From Flavobacteriales bacterium (GTDB lineage: Bacteria > Bacteroidota > Bacteroidia > Flavobacteriales_E > Vicingaceae): a DNA stretch of 36,668 bases. The notes below the pieces were generated by a model. The model had not been told where the DNA came from. It ran no database searches and saw only the letters and a program-made list of their open reading frames with translations. Position 1 is the first letter of the stretch. The number at the start of each line of letters is the position of its first letter. The stretch is taken from contig JAJCYO010000170.1 of the NCBI GenBank assembly GCA_029262875.1, positions 1-36,668 on the forward strand, written 5' to 3'. Below are positions 7,880 to 16,480 of this stretch, piece after piece. The position numbers and the translations under genes were made by a program.

Positions 7880-8570
7880 TACTATTCTACTAAAGGTAAC
7901 GGAAAATGTCGATCAGATTCCAATATTAGGGTCAAAGTTATGGGACTATAATGATTTTGGAGAAATGATCATTAGATTCGTTATGGATTTCATTGTTGCT
8001 TTTATCATTATCAGATTAATTTATTACCCTATACATAAAAGGAAAGATTACCTGTTTACTTATTTCATGTTTAACATATTAATTTTCTTTATATGTATCC
8101 TGCTGAATAGTGTTAAATTAAAGCTTGGCTTTGCGTTCGGGTTGTTTGCCATCTTTGGAATTTTAAGGTATAGAACGGAACAGCTCCCTATTAAAGAGAT
8201 GACTTATCTTTTTATGATAATAGCCATTGCCATTATTAATTCATTAACTAATAATAAGATAAGTATAGGTGAAGTTGTGTTTACTAATGTTGCCATTATT
8301 ACTGGGGCTTTTTTACTCGAAAAAGTATTTTTGTTAAAACATGAGTCAAGAAAAGATGTACTTTACGAAAAAATTGAAAATGTAAAACCTGAAAACCATG
8401 ATCAATTAATAACTGATTTAAAAGAAAGAACTGGATTGGATATACATCGTGTTCAAATTGGTAAAATTGATTTTTTGAGAGATACGGTTAGAATAATCGT
8501 TTATTATCACGAAGAGAATCCTGACAACAGTTACAATGAGTCCACTTACGTAAGTAATAAGAATGAATAA
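7872..8570 (+). CDS. DUF4956 integral membrane protein
   Basis: A 232-residue inner-membrane protein with about five hydrophobic segments at roughly 31-53, 60-80, 86-98, 110-125 and 134-155, and a soluble C-terminal domain (about 160-232). The loop LRYRTEQLPIKEMTYLF between segments 3 and 4 is the characteristic part of DUF4956. As I recall, this family is often found next to VTC-domain polymerases in bacteria, which suggests a membrane partner that anchors the polymerase or moves its product; no biochemical role is established to my knowledge. The start ATG overlaps the VTC stop by 8 bp and the gene overlaps the next by 8 bp, so translation of all three is probably coupled. Confidence 0.78.
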   Translation: MLNTILLKVTENVDQIPILGSKLWDYNDFGEMIIRFVMDFIVAFIIIRLIYYPIHKRKDYLFTYFMFNILIFFICILLNSVKLKLGFAFGLFAIFGILRYRTEQLPIKEMTYLFMIIAIAIINSLTNNKISIGEVVFTNVAIITGAFLLEKVFLLKHESRKDVLYEKIENVKPENHDQLITDLKERTGLDIHRVQIGKIDFLRDTVRIIVYYHEENPDNSYNESTYVSNKNE

Positions 8571-9207
8571 AAAGTTAATCATAATACTATTATTATTTCC
8601 ATTCCTTACTAAAGCTCAAGTTGTAAGCGATGCTAAAGTATGGGCTGGTGTATCTGTCAATAAAAAAATAAAGAAGTTTGAATTTTCTTTTAGTGAAGAA
8701 TTAAGAATGGACGAAAATGCATCTCATGTTGATAAATTTTTTAGTGAAATAGGTGCACAGTACAAAGTGATAAAAGGTGTTTATGTTGCTCTAAACTATA
8801 GGTATAGTAGAGATAATGATTATGAAACCCGCAATTACGATATGAAGCATCGAATTGATATTGGAGTAACATATAAACATAAATTAAATGATTTTCGTTT
8901 TTCTTTTAGAACTAAAGTACAAACTAAAAGTGCACTACCAGAAGACAACAATCCAACTTTTAGTAGGAACAAACTGGCTATCAAGTATAAACTCAAGAAG
9001 AACATCATTCCTTTTGTTGCTTACGAGTTTTACTATCAGTTTAATGATGAAAAGGTTATTAATAGAACTCGAATATCTTTAGGAAGTTCTTATAAAATCA
9101 ATGATAATAGTGCTGTTAAACTTTTCTATATGTATGAAAATAAGTTTAACACAAGAAACCTAAAACATAATCATGTTTATGGTGTAAGTTATAGTATTGA
9201 TTTATAA
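8563..9207 (+). CDS. DUF2490 outer-membrane beta-barrel protein
   Basis: A 214-residue exported protein with signal peptide MNKKLIIILLLFPFLTKAQ. The rest is a series of alternating beta strands rich in aromatic and charged residues (FEFSFSEELRMD, VYVALNYRYSRDND, HRIDIGVTYKHKL, VKLFYMYENKF), ending in a strand with a terminal hydrophobic residue pattern as in outer-membrane barrels. The EELRMDENASHVDKFFSEIGAQYK block matches DUF2490 as I know it. It is the last gene of the lipoprotein-VTC-DUF4956 operon, overlapping the previous gene by 8 bp. The role is unknown; an outer-membrane exit or anchoring point for the module is a possible inference. Confidence 0.75.
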   Translation: MNKKLIIILLLFPFLTKAQVVSDAKVWAGVSVNKKIKKFEFSFSEELRMDENASHVDKFFSEIGAQYKVIKGVYVALNYRYSRDNDYETRNYDMKHRIDIGVTYKHKLNDFRFSFRTKVQTKSALPEDNNPTFSRNKLAIKYKLKKNIIPFVAYEFYYQFNDEKVINRTRISLGSSYKINDNSAVKLFYMYENKFNTRNLKHNHVYGVSYSIDL

Positions 9208-9227
9208 ACCACTGTTTCATATATTTG
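9197..9227 (+). promoter_or_regulatory. Candidate promoter of the PASTA-T9SS-rluD operon
   Basis: TTG at 9197-9199 is followed after exactly 20 bp by TATATTTG (9220-9227), an exact TAnnTTTG -7 element of the Bacteroidota type. The predicted start of transcription near 9233 is about 15 bases before the ATG at 9248. The -33 part lies inside the last codons of the DUF2490 gene. The same 20-bp spacing is seen at 13182-13212. Confidence 0.5.
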
Positions 9228-9247
9228 CTTTCAATTAAAACTTATCG

Positions 9248-10096
9248 ATGTTCAAATTTCTACGTAGCAAAGCTTTTCTAATCAATTTAGGTATAGCAAT
9301 ACTATTTGTCATTTTATCCTTTTGGGGAATTTTTAAGTTTATTGATAGTTATACAATGCATGGAGAAACTGTAAGTGTACCATCATTGGAAGGATTGACT
9401 ATTGATGAAGTTGAAGAAATTTTGGTTGAAAAAAAACTACGTTATACCATTCTTGATTCCATATATGTATCTGATGCTGAAAAAGGAATTGTATTGGAGC
9501 AAAACCCTTCTCCAGATGATTTAGTAAAAGAAAATAGAACCATATATATTACGACATCAAAGATAGTTCCTCCTAAAATTTCTATGCCTAGTGTTGCTGG
9601 GGAAATGTCTCTTCGATTAGCCATTGCAAAATTAGAGAGTTATGGACTAAAAGTTAAAACAAAATATATCCCGTCTGAATGCGTTAACTGTGTAATAAGA
9701 CAAGAAATAAATGGAAAAGAAGTGAAGCCAAACACTAAAATAAAGAAAGGTTCTACCGTTTTACTCACTATTGGTAGCGGGACAAGTAATGTAAAAGTAC
9801 TGGTTCCTTATTTATTAAATTTAACAAAAGATGAAGCAGAAAGTAAATTAATGGAGTCTGCTCTTAGTATTGGGTTTAATGATTATGAAAATTGTCAATG
9901 TACGACAAAAGAGGACTCTTTAAATGCCAAAGTTTATCGTCAAACACCAATGAGAAGTTTAAAAAACCCAATAAATATGGGTAGCTTAGTAGACTTATAT
10001 TTTACGTGTGATAGTTCAAGAATAAACTATGATGAAACTATGGCGAATGATACAACTACTACTATACCAACAGATTCTTTAAATGACGCTCACTAA
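9248..10096 (+). CDS. Membrane-anchored protein with three PASTA domains
   Basis: A 282-residue protein with an uncleaved N-terminal membrane anchor (about 12-31) and the rest in the periplasm. Three PASTA domains follow at about 42-108 (VSVPSLEGLTIDEVEEILVE), 111-178 (SMPSVAGEMSLRLAIAKLES) and 184-255 (VKVLVPYLLNLTKDEAESKL). PASTA domains bind peptidoglycan fragments or beta-lactams in serine/threonine kinases and penicillin-binding proteins, but no kinase or transpeptidase domain is present here. The second domain contains a CVNC and the third a CQC cysteine pair. The gene overlaps the T9SS gene by 14 bp. In related genomes such a protein commonly sits beside an RluD-type synthase, as here. 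A wall-sensing or scaffold role is inferred. Confidence 0.85.
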   Translation: MFKFLRSKAFLINLGIAILFVILSFWGIFKFIDSYTMHGETVSVPSLEGLTIDEVEEILVEKKLRYTILDSIYVSDAEKGIVLEQNPSPDDLVKENRTIYITTSKIVPPKISMPSVAGEMSLRLAIAKLESYGLKVKTKYIPSECVNCVIRQEINGKEVKPNTKIKKGSTVLLTIGSGTSNVKVLVPYLLNLTKDEAESKLMESALSIGFNDYENCQCTTKEDSLNAKVYRQTPMRSLKNPINMGSLVDLYFTCDSSRINYDETMANDTTTTIPTDSLNDAH

Positions 10097-11978
10097 AAAA
10101 ATATACACAACACTATTCCTTTTTTTTACTGTAACTTTTGTTTCAGCACAAAAAGATACGCTTATAGAGTTAGGTATGAACAATACAATAAGGGCTTTTT
10201 ACAATTCAAGTATTGACGATCCAAATTCTCCTTACATTAAAAAATCTACTAACGATAAGGCTTTACTAACCTTACCTTTTATAGACGATTTTTCACAATA
10301 CAATATTTTCCCAAACCCAGCACTATGGCAAGATTTGGATGCTTATATTAATTCTAATTTTGCCGATAATCCGATTACATTTGGAGTTGCTACTTTAGAC
10401 GGATTGGATCAAACCGGAACCCCATATAATTTTGCTTTACCAACAGCTTACGGACCTGCTGATTCACTAACTTCTCAGCAAGTTGATTTATCAACTATCA
10501 TTGATAGTGTATTTTTAAGTTTTTATTACCAACCACAGGGTAATGGCAATAAACCTGAGACAAAAGATAGTCTAAGATTAGAGTTCTTTAGACAATCAGA
10601 TAGTAGTTGGGTGAGAATGTGGGGAGCTCAAGGAGCTGCTAACCAACCATTCCAGCAAGTGATGATACCTGTAGATACTTCTTTTCAAAATAATGAATTC
10701 CAATTCCGTTTTCTAAACTGGGCAACACTATCAGGTAATGTTGATCATTGGAACATCGATTATGTTTATTTAGATGAGAATCGAAATCATGCTGATACAG
10801 CTTTAAATGATGTATCATTTATCACAAACCACCATAGCATGTTAGCAGAATTTACGGCTATGCCATGGTCTCACTATTTAACTGATACCATTGGATTGAT
10901 GGATACCGCAATGAATGTAACCTATCGAAATAATCATAGCTCCACTTATGCTGTTTTTTACAAATATCAAGTGATAGATAATAATGGTGTAGGTCCAAAT
11001 ATTGGAGTACCATATCCAACAACTGCATCATCAAAGAATGTAGCTCCTTATTCAAATTTGACCGAACCGCAAGCGGTTTATAATCTACCCATTAATAATT
11101 TTTCTTTTCCATCGGATGCATCTCAAACGAAAGTATTTCAAATAAAAAATTACTTTACGGTAACTCCCACAGATGTTCATACCAACAATGATACTGTTGA
11201 GTCTTATCAAGTTTTTGGCTCATACTATGCTTATGATGATGGAAGTGCTGAAGGTGGTTATGGTGTGCAAGGCATTGGGTCTAAATTAGCACATGAGTTT
11301 AACATTAAGAAAAATGACACCTTAAAATCTTTTCAAATATATTTTAATCCAATAATGAATAATTTAAGTGCTCAAACATTTAGATTAAAAGTTTGGAGTA
11401 GCCTAAGTCCAGAAGTTGAAATATATTCTCAACCAGCTGCACTTTTCACTAGCCCTATCTATACTAACACAAACGCGTTCCTAAATTATGACTTAGATGT
11501 ACCCCTTTACCTTCCTGCTGGGACTTATTATTTTGGTTGGGAAAAAATTTCTTCTGAATTTTTAAATGTAGGATGGGATGTTAATACTAACAATAGAACC
11601 AAAGTTCATTTTAATGCCGTTGGTGTTTGGCAAAACCCCACAGCAAGTATGCCTGATGGCTCTTTAATGCTAAGGCCAGTCTTCGGTAGTGTAGTCGACC
11701 CTCAAGTGAGTGTTGATGAAAAAGAAACGATTAAAGATGATTTTGAAGTCTATCCTAACCCTACAACAAACACTATTTATTTTAAAAACAATAGCACTGG
11801 CAATAACTTTTACCATATTCAATTAATTGATGTTTATGGTAAAGTAATTATTGAAACAGCGTCTTCTATTTCTAATAAAATTGATGTTTCTAATGTTTCC
11901 AACGGTATATACATTGTTCGCTTCGTGAATAATGACACCAAGAACTTCGTATTGAAAAAAATAATTATATCTAAATAA
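10083..11978 (+). CDS. Secreted protein with T9SS type A sorting domain
   Basis: A 631-residue exported protein. It has a signal peptide (MTLTKKIYTTLFLFFTVTFV, cleaved after SAQ) and a C-terminal T9SS sorting domain from about residue 555, recognised by DDFEVYPNPTTN, the strand IQLIDVYGKVI, and the final NGIYIVRF and KKIIISK strands. The middle holds predicted beta-sandwich modules: a LamG/carbohydrate-binding-like block around 90-240 (IIDSVFLSFYYQPQG, WNIDYVYLDENR) and a later one from about 380. No catalytic motif is recognised. After crossing the inner membrane through Sec, it should be exported and attached to the surface by the type IX system. It overlaps the PASTA gene by 14 bp and is followed 1 bp later by the pseudouridine synthase. 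Confidence 0.82.
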   Translation: MTLTKKIYTTLFLFFTVTFVSAQKDTLIELGMNNTIRAFYNSSIDDPNSPYIKKSTNDKALLTLPFIDDFSQYNIFPNPALWQDLDAYINSNFADNPITFGVATLDGLDQTGTPYNFALPTAYGPADSLTSQQVDLSTIIDSVFLSFYYQPQGNGNKPETKDSLRLEFFRQSDSSWVRMWGAQGAANQPFQQVMIPVDTSFQNNEFQFRFLNWATLSGNVDHWNIDYVYLDENRNHADTALNDVSFITNHHSMLAEFTAMPWSHYLTDTIGLMDTAMNVTYRNNHSSTYAVFYKYQVIDNNGVGPNIGVPYPTTASSKNVAPYSNLTEPQAVYNLPINNFSFPSDASQTKVFQIKNYFTVTPTDVHTNNDTVESYQVFGSYYAYDDGSAEGGYGVQGIGSKLAHEFNIKKNDTLKSFQIYFNPIMNNLSAQTFRLKVWSSLSPEVEIYSQPAALFTSPIYTNTNAFLNYDLDVPLYLPAGTYYFGWEKISSEFLNVGWDVNTNNRTKVHFNAVGVWQNPTASMPDGSLMLRPVFGSVVDPQVSVDEKETIKDDFEVYPNPTTNTIYFKNNSTGNNFYHIQLIDVYGKVIIETASSISNKIDVSNVSNGIYIVRFVNNDTKNFVLKKIIISK

Positions 11979-11979
11979 A

Positions 11980-13014
11980 TTGGAGCAAGAAGAAGATTTA
12001 ACCGAAAACCAAGGACTTTTTGAACACCACAATTTTACTGTTGACAAAGGACAAGAGCTTCTAAGAGTTGATAAATTCTTAATGGATCGCATTTCTAATA
12101 CAACGAGAAATAAACTTCAAAATGCTGCTGCCGATGGGCACATCAAAGTGAATAAAAAATCGGTGAAATCAAATTATAGAGTTAAACCATTTGATGAGGT
12201 TACCGTTGAACTTCCTTACCCACCAACTGAAATTGAATTAATACCAGAAGATATTCCTTTAGATATTTTGTATGAAGATGATGACGTCTTGGTGGTTAAC
12301 AAACAAGCAGGGTTAGTTGTTCATCCTGGATATGGAAATTTTACTGGTACTTTAGTAAATGGACTGATTTTTCATTTTGAAAATCTTCCCAAAACAGATG
12401 TTCCTAATCGACCAGGTTTGGTTCATCGCCTGGATAAAAATACCACTGGAATAATGGTTGTCGCTAAAACGGAACATGCATTAACACATTTGGGAAAACA
12501 ATTTTTTGATAGAAATACCGAAAGAAGGTACCATGCTTTAGTGTGGGGAGATGTTAAGGAAGAGAATGGAACAGTTGAAGGTAATGTTGGAAGAAGCTTA
12601 AAAAATAGAAAAGTAATGGATGTTTTTCCAGAAGAAGATTATGGAAAACATGCGGTAACCCATTATAAAGTACTCAAAAGATATGGTTATGTTACATTGA
12701 TAGAGTGTAAGTTAGAAACAGGTCGTACACATCAAATAAGAGTTCATATGAAGCATGTGGGACATCCCTTATTTAATGATGATTCTTATGGGGGGGATAG
12801 AATTCTTAAAGGAACCTCATTCAGCAAATACAAACAGTTTATTACAAATTGCTTTAATCTACTTCCGAGACAAGCGCTTCATGCAAAATCATTGGGATTT
12901 GAGCATCCAAAAACAGGTAAGTGGCTTCAGTTTGAATCCAACTTACCAGAAGATATGAAAGCTGTATTAAATAAATGGGAAGTTTATACAGCAAACCGGA
13001 CAGAAAACCACTAA
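11980..13014 (+). CDS. rluD: RluD-family 23S rRNA pseudouridine synthase
   Basis: A 344-residue RluA/RluD-type enzyme that isomerises uridines in 23S rRNA. An S4 RNA-binding domain lies at about 28-75 (LLRVDKFLMDRI to VKPFDEVTVEL). The catalytic motif HRLDKNTTGIMVVAK gives Asp152 as the nucleophile, and the later CKLETGRTHQIRVHMKHVGHPL block is the conserved RTHQIR region. The first ATG inside the frame lies within the S4 domain, so the TTG at 11980, one base after the upstream TAA, is the most likely start. This is the second TTG start in the window sitting against an upstream stop. The exact target uridines cannot be told from the sequence. Confidence 0.9.
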   Translation: MEQEEDLTENQGLFEHHNFTVDKGQELLRVDKFLMDRISNTTRNKLQNAAADGHIKVNKKSVKSNYRVKPFDEVTVELPYPPTEIELIPEDIPLDILYEDDDVLVVNKQAGLVVHPGYGNFTGTLVNGLIFHFENLPKTDVPNRPGLVHRLDKNTTGIMVVAKTEHALTHLGKQFFDRNTERRYHALVWGDVKEENGTVEGNVGRSLKNRKVMDVFPEEDYGKHAVTHYKVLKRYGYVTLIECKLETGRTHQIRVHMKHVGHPLFNDDSYGGDRILKGTSFSKYKQFITNCFNLLPRQALHAKSLGFEHPKTGKWLQFESNLPEDMKAVLNKWEVYTANRTENH

Positions 13015-13039
13015 ATATTAACACCAACTTTATTCCTCC

Positions 13040-13075
13040 TAAATCAATTTAGATTAGTACTGATTAATCGATTTA
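13040..13075. other. 36-bp imperfect inverted repeat after rluD
   Basis: TAAATC (13040-13045) pairs with GATTTA (13070-13075), with further pairing inside (ATT at 13047-13049 with AAT at 13066-13068). A second, shorter palindrome AGTACT is nested at 13056-13061. A run of seven T begins near 13095. The structure could be a weak terminator for the PASTA-T9SS-rluD operon or a regulator site before the adhesin gene; the T run is about 20 bp too far away for a standard terminator. Confidence 0.28.
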
Positions 13076-13181
13076 GACGATCAAAACTGTATTCCTCTTT
13101 TTTTATTATAATTTAATGCAACCTTTAGTGTTTATAATACGTTTAAAGAATATCATTGCATTATTTACGTGTTTTTACGTA

Positions 13182-13212
13182 TTGTGTAATTAAGTGGATT
13201 TGCTTATTTTTG
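13182..13212 (+). promoter_or_regulatory. Candidate promoter of the large adhesin gene
   Basis: TTG at 13182-13184 is separated by 20 bp from TATTTTTG at 13205-13212, an exact match to the Bacteroidota -7 element TAnnTTTG. Transcription would start near 13219, giving a leader of about 48 bases before ATG 13267. This also argues against an upstream in-frame start at 13156, which would precede the promoter. Confidence 0.42.
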
Positions 13213-13266
13213 GTAAGCATTTTATACGGCTCGGTTTATTGGGCCAATAAATTGGTTAAGGCTATA

Positions 13267-16200
13267 ATGAAAAATACACTACTCTTATTCATATCAATAT
13301 TAGCTTATTTGAGCATAGATGCTCAGGTGGTACAGTTAGGCTCTGGTACTGCTACTAATGGTATAACTACCGCATCACCAGTCAATACCTATTTCCGTAG
13401 ACAAGTATCTCAGTTTGTTTATACTGCGGCCGAAATTAATGCTGCTGGGGCAAATGGTGCAAACACTCTATCTCAATTAGGATTCTATGTAACAAATCAA
13501 CCTGTATACGCTATTCCAGGTTATACAGTCAAAATAAAACATACTACTGCAAACAATGTAAATAATGCTCTTGGTACAACAGGTTGGACTACGGTAAAAA
13601 CAGCTTTTAGCTATTCTCCAAATCCAGGAGGATATGATATGATTGTTTTTGATACTCCCTTTAACTGGGATGGTGTACAAAACATTGGAGTAGAAATTTG
13701 TTGGTCTCAAATTCAACCTACCTGGGATGCTTCTGGTCAATGTAGAATTTACAATACAAATAGAGGATACCGGTATTCTAAAGATGATAATACAGGTAGC
13801 ATATGTGGGAATACGCCCGGAACAAGAAGTGCTAACAAACCTCAAGCACAACTTGTATTTAAAACTGCATCTACTTGGAATGGGTCGGTAAATTCTGATT
13901 GGTTTAATGATGCCAACTGGGATATTGGCGCTCCTGATACCGAATTGGATGCGATCATTCCTAATGGTCCTTCTAACATGCCTTCGATAGGAGCTGCTGG
14001 TGCAGTTTGCAAAAATCTACAAATAGATGCTGGAGCAAGTTTAACGCTATCTGGATCGAACAACATTGATATTTATAGAGATTGGACAAATAATGGGACA
14101 TTTACTGCCAATAACGGAAAAGTTACTTTAAAGGGTACCGCAGCCAATAGTATTAATGGAGCTACCAATCAGGATTTATACAATTTAACTATTGACAACG
14201 TTAACGGAGCAAGTATTTCATCTGGAAGTATTAACATTAATGGAACATTAGACATAGGCATTGCCACAGGAAACTTTAATACAAATAATGCTTTAACTGT
14301 TGTTTCTAATGCATCTGGAACAGGAAGAATTGATGAATTAACTTCTAAATGTATGTATACATTGGATATGTCTGATACTTACGGAGATAGCTGGAACGGT
14401 GGTTATATTACTGTGCTAATAGATGGTATAATTGAAGGTACTTATTTTGCTAAAGGATCTAATTCTATCAGTAATTTTATTGCAGCTGTTGGTGCCAACG
14501 TACAATTGAATTATACAGCTGGTATATACGAGTTTGAAAACTCCTACATTCTTTATGATGGAACGGGAGCTCCTATTTTTTCTGATGGAACGACACCAAC
14601 AGTGGGAACCAATGTGTTTAATACCACTTCAAATTGTTCCTTTTTTAATCCTATTTCTGGAGACATTACGATGGAACGTTATATAGATGCCGGAGCGACT
14701 GATTGGAGATTTCTGACTTCTGCAGTTTCAGGCACTACACTTGCTGACTTTAATGATGACTTTATCACTAGTGGTTTTACTGGTTCGGATTTCCCGTTGT
14801 GGCCCACAGCAGCAAACCCTTGGGCCTCTATCTATTTTTATGACGAGACTCAACCGAGTTTTCAAGATAGCGGTTTTGTGGCTGCAACAAACACAACTAA
14901 TCCTTTAGCTGTAGGAGAGGGAATATGGGTTTGGAGTGGTGATACTATTACCGGTACTCAGCCTTTTACAATTGATATTACAGGGCCACCTAATGTTGGG
15001 AATATTAGTCTTCCTTTATCTTACACTAACTCTGGAATGCCTACAGATGATGGTTGGAATATGGTAGGGAATCCATACCCATCTACTTTAGATTGGGATT
15101 CTCCAAACATAACTAAAACAGGAATTAATAATGCTATCTATATATGGAATCCTGATTTACAACAATTTGCTAGTTATTCCGGGGGGATAGGCACAAACGG
15201 AGGATCAAGAAACGTGGCTTCTTCCCAAGCAATTTGGGTACAGGCAACAAGTGCTTTAGCTGCGATCCAAGTAACTGAATCAAGCAAAACAGCTGTTGAT
15301 GGTTCTTTTCTTAAAACCATCATCTTGCCGTTAAGAATTAAAGCTCAGAATAGTTATGGACAGGATGAGTTGGCCATTAATTTTGAGAGTAATGCCACAA
15401 ATAATTTTGATGAAGACTATGATGCACGAAAAATGATTTCAGTAAATACTAATTTACCTATTGTATCAAGCGTTACAAATGGTGTTGATTTTTCAATTAA
15501 TCAATTGCCTCACCAACAAATTGATATTCCTATTAAAATCTTAACTGGAGTTAGTGGAATTCATAATATAGATATAGAGAATATAGCTTCTTTTAGTAAT
15601 TCTGCTTGTCTAATCCTAGAAGACTTATTTACAGGTGCTATATACGATTTAAATACTGTTTCGTCATTCACTGCCTATATTTACGATTCTACTTCAACAG
15701 CGAGGTTCCTACTGCACATTGGAGCACCTTTTAGCATTAATACAACAGATGTTAGCTGTAATGGTAATACAGATGCTAAGATTATCTATTCGAAAAACAG
15801 TTCTACACCATTTGATATCACATGGAAAAATAGCTTGGGAACTACCATTTCCTCAAATACTAATGTTTACACAGACTCTATTATTAATTTACCCGCTGGA
15901 AATTACAGCATAGAAACAACAGATGTGGTTTGTGGAAATACTACTAAAACTGTTTTAGTAAACCAGCCAAACGAAATAACAAGTTATTTCAATACTATTA
16001 ATGATACTATTTATATAAGTAATGGTGGTAACATTACCTTTACTAATCAATCTGCTAATGCAACCAATTATTTTTGGGATTTTAATGATGGAACTAATTC
16101 TATAGTACATTCTCCACTTCATAATTATACTCAAGCTGGTGATTACTTGGTAAATTTATCTGCAAGTATAAATACGAATTGCTCTAAATCTTATAGTCGT

Positions 16201-16479
16201 TTAATTACAGTTGTTGGAAATGCTACTGGTATTGATGAGAACATGTCTAACGGTGAAGTTACTACATGGGTAAACAATGGTATTTTATCCATTGATATGG
16301 CAAACAATAATTATGATTTTTTAGAGATAAGAAATGTACTTGGGCAAATTGTTTATGCTGAAAGCAATCCTTCGGCAATGTTTACTTTAAATGTAAATGA
16401 ATTGAGCAGTAGCTTATTTATTATAACACTTAATAAAAATGAGGAAACTGAGGTTATTAAGGTTCCTTATGTGAAGTAA
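13267..16479 (+). CDS. Large T9SS-secreted adhesin with SprB-like repeat and PKD domain
   Basis: I chose ATG 13267, giving 1070 residues and a signal peptide (MKNTLLLFISILAYLSIDAQ); 37 in-frame codons upstream add only a misplaced hydrophobic stretch. The domain order is: an N-terminal beta-sandwich about 22-200 (GSGTATNGI, FRRQVSQFVYTAAEINAAG, QLGFYV); a beta-helix-like region of autotransporter style about 203-345 (TWNGSVNSDWFNDANW); a block containing YGDSWNGGYITV about 365-400; a further beta-rich region; a SprB-like repeat about 824-901 (TTDVSCNGNTDAKI to LPAGNYSIETTD); a PKD domain about 902-985 (NYFWDFNDGTNS, HNYTQAGDY); and a C-terminal type A sorting domain (YDFLEIRNVLGQIVY). It is a surface protein, probably for adhesion or gliding. 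Its ligand is unknown. Confidence 0.82.
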   Translation: MKNTLLLFISILAYLSIDAQVVQLGSGTATNGITTASPVNTYFRRQVSQFVYTAAEINAAGANGANTLSQLGFYVTNQPVYAIPGYTVKIKHTTANNVNNALGTTGWTTVKTAFSYSPNPGGYDMIVFDTPFNWDGVQNIGVEICWSQIQPTWDASGQCRIYNTNRGYRYSKDDNTGSICGNTPGTRSANKPQAQLVFKTASTWNGSVNSDWFNDANWDIGAPDTELDAIIPNGPSNMPSIGAAGAVCKNLQIDAGASLTLSGSNNIDIYRDWTNNGTFTANNGKVTLKGTAANSINGATNQDLYNLTIDNVNGASISSGSININGTLDIGIATGNFNTNNALTVVSNASGTGRIDELTSKCMYTLDMSDTYGDSWNGGYITVLIDGIIEGTYFAKGSNSISNFIAAVGANVQLNYTAGIYEFENSYILYDGTGAPIFSDGTTPTVGTNVFNTTSNCSFFNPISGDITMERYIDAGATDWRFLTSAVSGTTLADFNDDFITSGFTGSDFPLWPTAANPWASIYFYDETQPSFQDSGFVAATNTTNPLAVGEGIWVWSGDTITGTQPFTIDITGPPNVGNISLPLSYTNSGMPTDDGWNMVGNPYPSTLDWDSPNITKTGINNAIYIWNPDLQQFASYSGGIGTNGGSRNVASSQAIWVQATSALAAIQVTESSKTAVDGSFLKTIILPLRIKAQNSYGQDELAINFESNATNNFDEDYDARKMISVNTNLPIVSSVTNGVDFSINQLPHQQIDIPIKILTGVSGIHNIDIENIASFSNSACLILEDLFTGAIYDLNTVSSFTAYIYDSTSTARFLLHIGAPFSINTTDVSCNGNTDAKIIYSKNSSTPFDITWKNSLGTTISSNTNVYTDSIINLPAGNYSIETTDVVCGNTTKTVLVNQPNEITSYFNTINDTIYISNGGNITFTNQSANATNYFWDFNDGTNSIVHSPLHNYTQAGDYLVNLSASINTNCSKSYSRLITVVGNATGIDENMSNGEVTTWVNNGILSIDMANNNYDFLEIRNVLGQIVYAESNPSAMFTLNVNELSSSLFIITLNKNEETEVIKVPYVK

Positions 16480-16480
16480 A

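Noticed and set aside
13156-13266. 37-codon upstream extension of the adhesin frame
   Set aside because: It would put a second hydrophobic segment before a perfect signal peptide and would start upstream of the predicted promoter at 13182-13212; ATG 13267 is far better.
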